Notes under the pieces: model-generated | Told to the model about the DNA's origin: nothing | The model's database searches: none | What the model saw: only the letters and a program-made list of their open reading frames with translations | Assembly: GCA_020050375.1 (NCBI GenBank) | Contig: JAGVKR010000294.1 | Coordinates: forward strand, 1 to 6,310 | Source: Planctomycetales bacterium | GTDB taxonomy: Bacteria > Planctomycetota > Planctomycetia > Planctomycetales > Planctomycetaceae | DNA: 6,310 nt | Reading direction: 5' to 3' | Position numbers and translations under genes: made by a program | Shown here: piece after piece, positions 4,687-6,310 of the stretch | How the letters are laid out: every line of letters begins with the position of its first letter | Position numbering within the stretch: the first letter of the stretch is position 1

Positions 4687-6310
4687 TTCTTCGCCGGTCC
4701 GACGTTGCGCCACCAGCGAAGCTCGTTGGCTCCCCGCTCGGCGCAGGCGGCGATGTCGAGCCGGCCGTCTTTATCGAGATCGGCGAGGATGACGGTCACG
4801 GCGTTCGACCATTTTGACTTGAGCAGGTGCTTCTTCCAGCCCGATTTGGGATCCCCCGTGTTTTCGAACCAGGCGATCTGGCCTTGCGGGGTCCAGCCGG
4901 TGCCGACCACGTCCAGATCGCCGTCGCCATCGAGGTCTCCGGCGACCGCCTCGAAGCCGTGCGCGAACCCGGACGCGATCGGGTGCTTTTTCCATTCGGT
5001 TCCCAGGCCCGGCTTGCCGACGTTCTCGTACCAGGCGATCTGGTGCGAATCGGGCGAATCGACGCCGACGCCGGCGGCGATCCCGAACGCCATCACCACG
5101 TCGCGATCGCCGTCACCGTCCATATCGACGGCGTGCCCATGCGCGGGGAAGAGAGTCTTCGTGTCGATCACGTGTTTCTTCCACGTCTCGGTCGCCGGCT
5201 TGCCCGAGTTTTCGTACCAGACGACGAGGGGCCCGGTGCGCGAGCTGCCGAGCAGGTCGGGCTTGCCGTCGCGATTGAAGTCGACGATTTCGATCGTGCG
5301 CGTTTCGCCGATCATGTCTTCCACCTGATGCCTGACCCATTGGCTTCCATTCCCGGGGCTGCCGACATTTTCGAACCAGTCGAAGCGGTTCCCGAATCGC
5401 CAGCTCGACGCGGCGACATCCAGATCGCCGTCGCCGTCGAGGTCGGCGAGGGCCACGTCATACGAGCCGGGGAGCTCCTTGGGGGCACAGACGCGGTGCT
5501 TCTTCCACGGCTGGGTGAGCGCCGCTTTGCCGGGGTTCTCGAACCACCGGACGTCCCACTTGAGGTTGTCGACGATGACGACGTCGGGGAAGCCGTCGCG
5601 GTTGATGTCGCCGATCGCGTGCCGCTCCAGGCGGATCGGGTCGTCCTCGTCGGCCGAATGTTTCTGGATGAAGGAATGCTTGAAGCCCCCCTTGCCGTCA
5701 TTGACCAGCAGATACAGATTGCTGTTCGGCTCGGCGTCGGAGCTGGTCAGATCGAGGTCGCCGTCTCCATCGAGATCGTGCGCGGCGATTCCATAGGCGT
5801 AGGTGTAGCCGTGCAGCAAGCGCGTTTCGGTGAACTTGAGCGGTCCGGAGTCGAACGTCGTCGGGGGCTCCGGGGAGGCGGAGGGGACGCCCGCCAGCAA
5901 TTCCTGGGACTCGGGAACGAGCAATGTTGCGAGGACCTGCGCGTAGACGCGATGCCCGAAATCGTTGGGATGATTGACCCCGTTGCCGGTGAGGTCCCAG
6001 TCCTGCTTCCGTTCGAGGAGCTCCGTCCAGACCGATGTCAGGTCGGCCAGGGCGACACCGGCTCGACTGAGGCTCGCCAGGGCATCGCGATACTGCGGGA
6101 AGAGCTCCGGTTTCAGGGTGATCCAATCGCGATTGCCGAGCATGGGGGCGATGAGGATGAACTCGACCTCCGGCAACTTTTCGCGAATTGTCGCCATCGT
6201 GTTTTCAATGTTGGACTTGTACTCGGCGGCGGGCCGGCCGGAGGAATCATTCATGCCGAATGCCAACAGGACGAGGTCGGGGCGGGCTTCGACGATTTTT
6301 TCGGTCATCG
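4683..6310 (-). CDS. SGNH/GDSL hydrolase fused to seven VCBS/FG-GAP repeats, 5' end missing
   Basis: The frame enters at the right edge and runs 541 codons from the first in-window ATG (6308), which is internal. The N-terminal portion (about residues 1-135) is the end of an SGNH hydrolase: AFGMND (16-21) is block III, and GNGVNHPNDFGHRVYAQ (108-124) is the block V region with the likely catalytic His113. Block I with the nucleophile Ser and any signal peptide must lie upstream of the window. After a Pro-rich linker (about 141-150) come seven Asp-rich calcium-binding loops beginning at residues 178, 234, 289, 343, 395, 458 and 510, for example DLDGDGDLD and DFNRDGKPD. Most are followed by W[FY]EN and WKKH strands. 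The spacing of 52-63 residues fits blades of a seven-bladed beta-propeller. The protein is probably secreted and calcium-stabilised, with the esterase part perhaps removing acyl groups from a polysaccharide and the propeller binding it. The stop overlaps a possible small ORF by ATGA. Confidence 0.93.
   Translation of the reverse strand, partial: MTEKIVEARPDLVLLAFGMNDSSGRPAAEYKSNIENTMATIREKLPEVEFILIAPMLGNRDWITLKPELFPQYRDALASLSRAGVALADLTSVWTELLERKQDWDLTGNGVNHPNDFGHRVYAQVLATLLVPESQELLAGVPSASPEPPTTFDSGPLKFTETRLLHGYTYAYGIAAHDLDGDGDLDLTSSDAEPNSNLYLLVNDGKGGFKHSFIQKHSADEDDPIRLERHAIGDINRDGFPDVVIVDNLKWDVRWFENPGKAALTQPWKKHRVCAPKELPGSYDVALADLDGDGDLDVAASSWRFGNRFDWFENVGSPGNGSQWVRHQVEDMIGETRTIEIVDFNRDGKPDLLGSSRTGPLVVWYENSGKPATETWKKHVIDTKTLFPAHGHAVDMDGDGDRDVVMAFGIAAGVGVDSPDSHQIAWYENVGKPGLGTEWKKHPIASGFAHGFEAVAGDLDGDGDLDVVGTGWTPQGQIAWFENTGDPKSGWKKHLLKSKWSNAVTVILADLDKDGRLDIAACAERGANELRWWRNVGPAKK

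Noticed and set aside
3728..4792. 354-codon open frame on the plus strand
   Set aside because: It is antisense to the DHDPS-family gene, continuing across the gap into the SGNH/VCBS gene. It shows no domain or signal, and the opposite strand is clearly coding.
4534..5328. 264-codon open frame on the plus strand
   Set aside because: It is an antisense shadow of the VCBS repeats; its Ser/Pro/Arg-rich periodic composition comes from the repeated Asp/Gly codons on the other strand.

Overview
The window looks like chromosomal DNA from a GC-rich planctomycete (Planctomycetota). The reasons are a DUF1501 protein, a secreted SGNH hydrolase fused to Asp-rich VCBS/FG-GAP repeats, and divergent DHDPS-family and amidohydrolase enzymes beside a secreted alpha/beta hydrolase. 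This is a judgement from family content; genus or order cannot be resolved from the sequence.

Every supported gene lies on the minus strand, so transcription runs from right to left. At 4683-6310 is the C-terminal part of an SGNH/GDSL hydrolase carrying seven VCBS-type repeats; its 5' end is outside the window. A possible 49-residue ORF (4537-4686) starts in a 4-base ATGA overlap with it and ends two bases before the next gene. That gene (3617-4534) is a DHDPS/NAL-family class I aldolase lacking several DapA hallmarks. After a 122-base gap holding a perfect hairpin (3565-3584) comes a TIM-barrel amidohydrolase (2682-3494). A secreted alpha/beta hydrolase (1748-2653) follows 28 bases later. 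The spacing suggests one operon-like unit: two exported hydrolases around two apparently cytoplasmic enzymes. Release and breakdown of an esterified, probably carbohydrate-like substrate would fit, but the substrate is unknown.

The intergenic region 1245-1747 (503 bases) has no convincing gene. It is largely filled by an imperfect palindrome of about 218 bases (1396-1613). Its outer ends match over 20 of 21 positions and its centre is a perfect 14-bp stem. A 10-bp direct repeat lies outside it on both sides. This resembles a MITE-like or foldback repeat element and is the least explained structure here.

Beyond it (1-1244) is the first 414 codons of a DUF1501 protein with an export signal whose twin-arginine motif has lost one arginine; its 3' end runs off the left edge. 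Long plus-strand frames opposite the genes are antisense shadows and were discarded.
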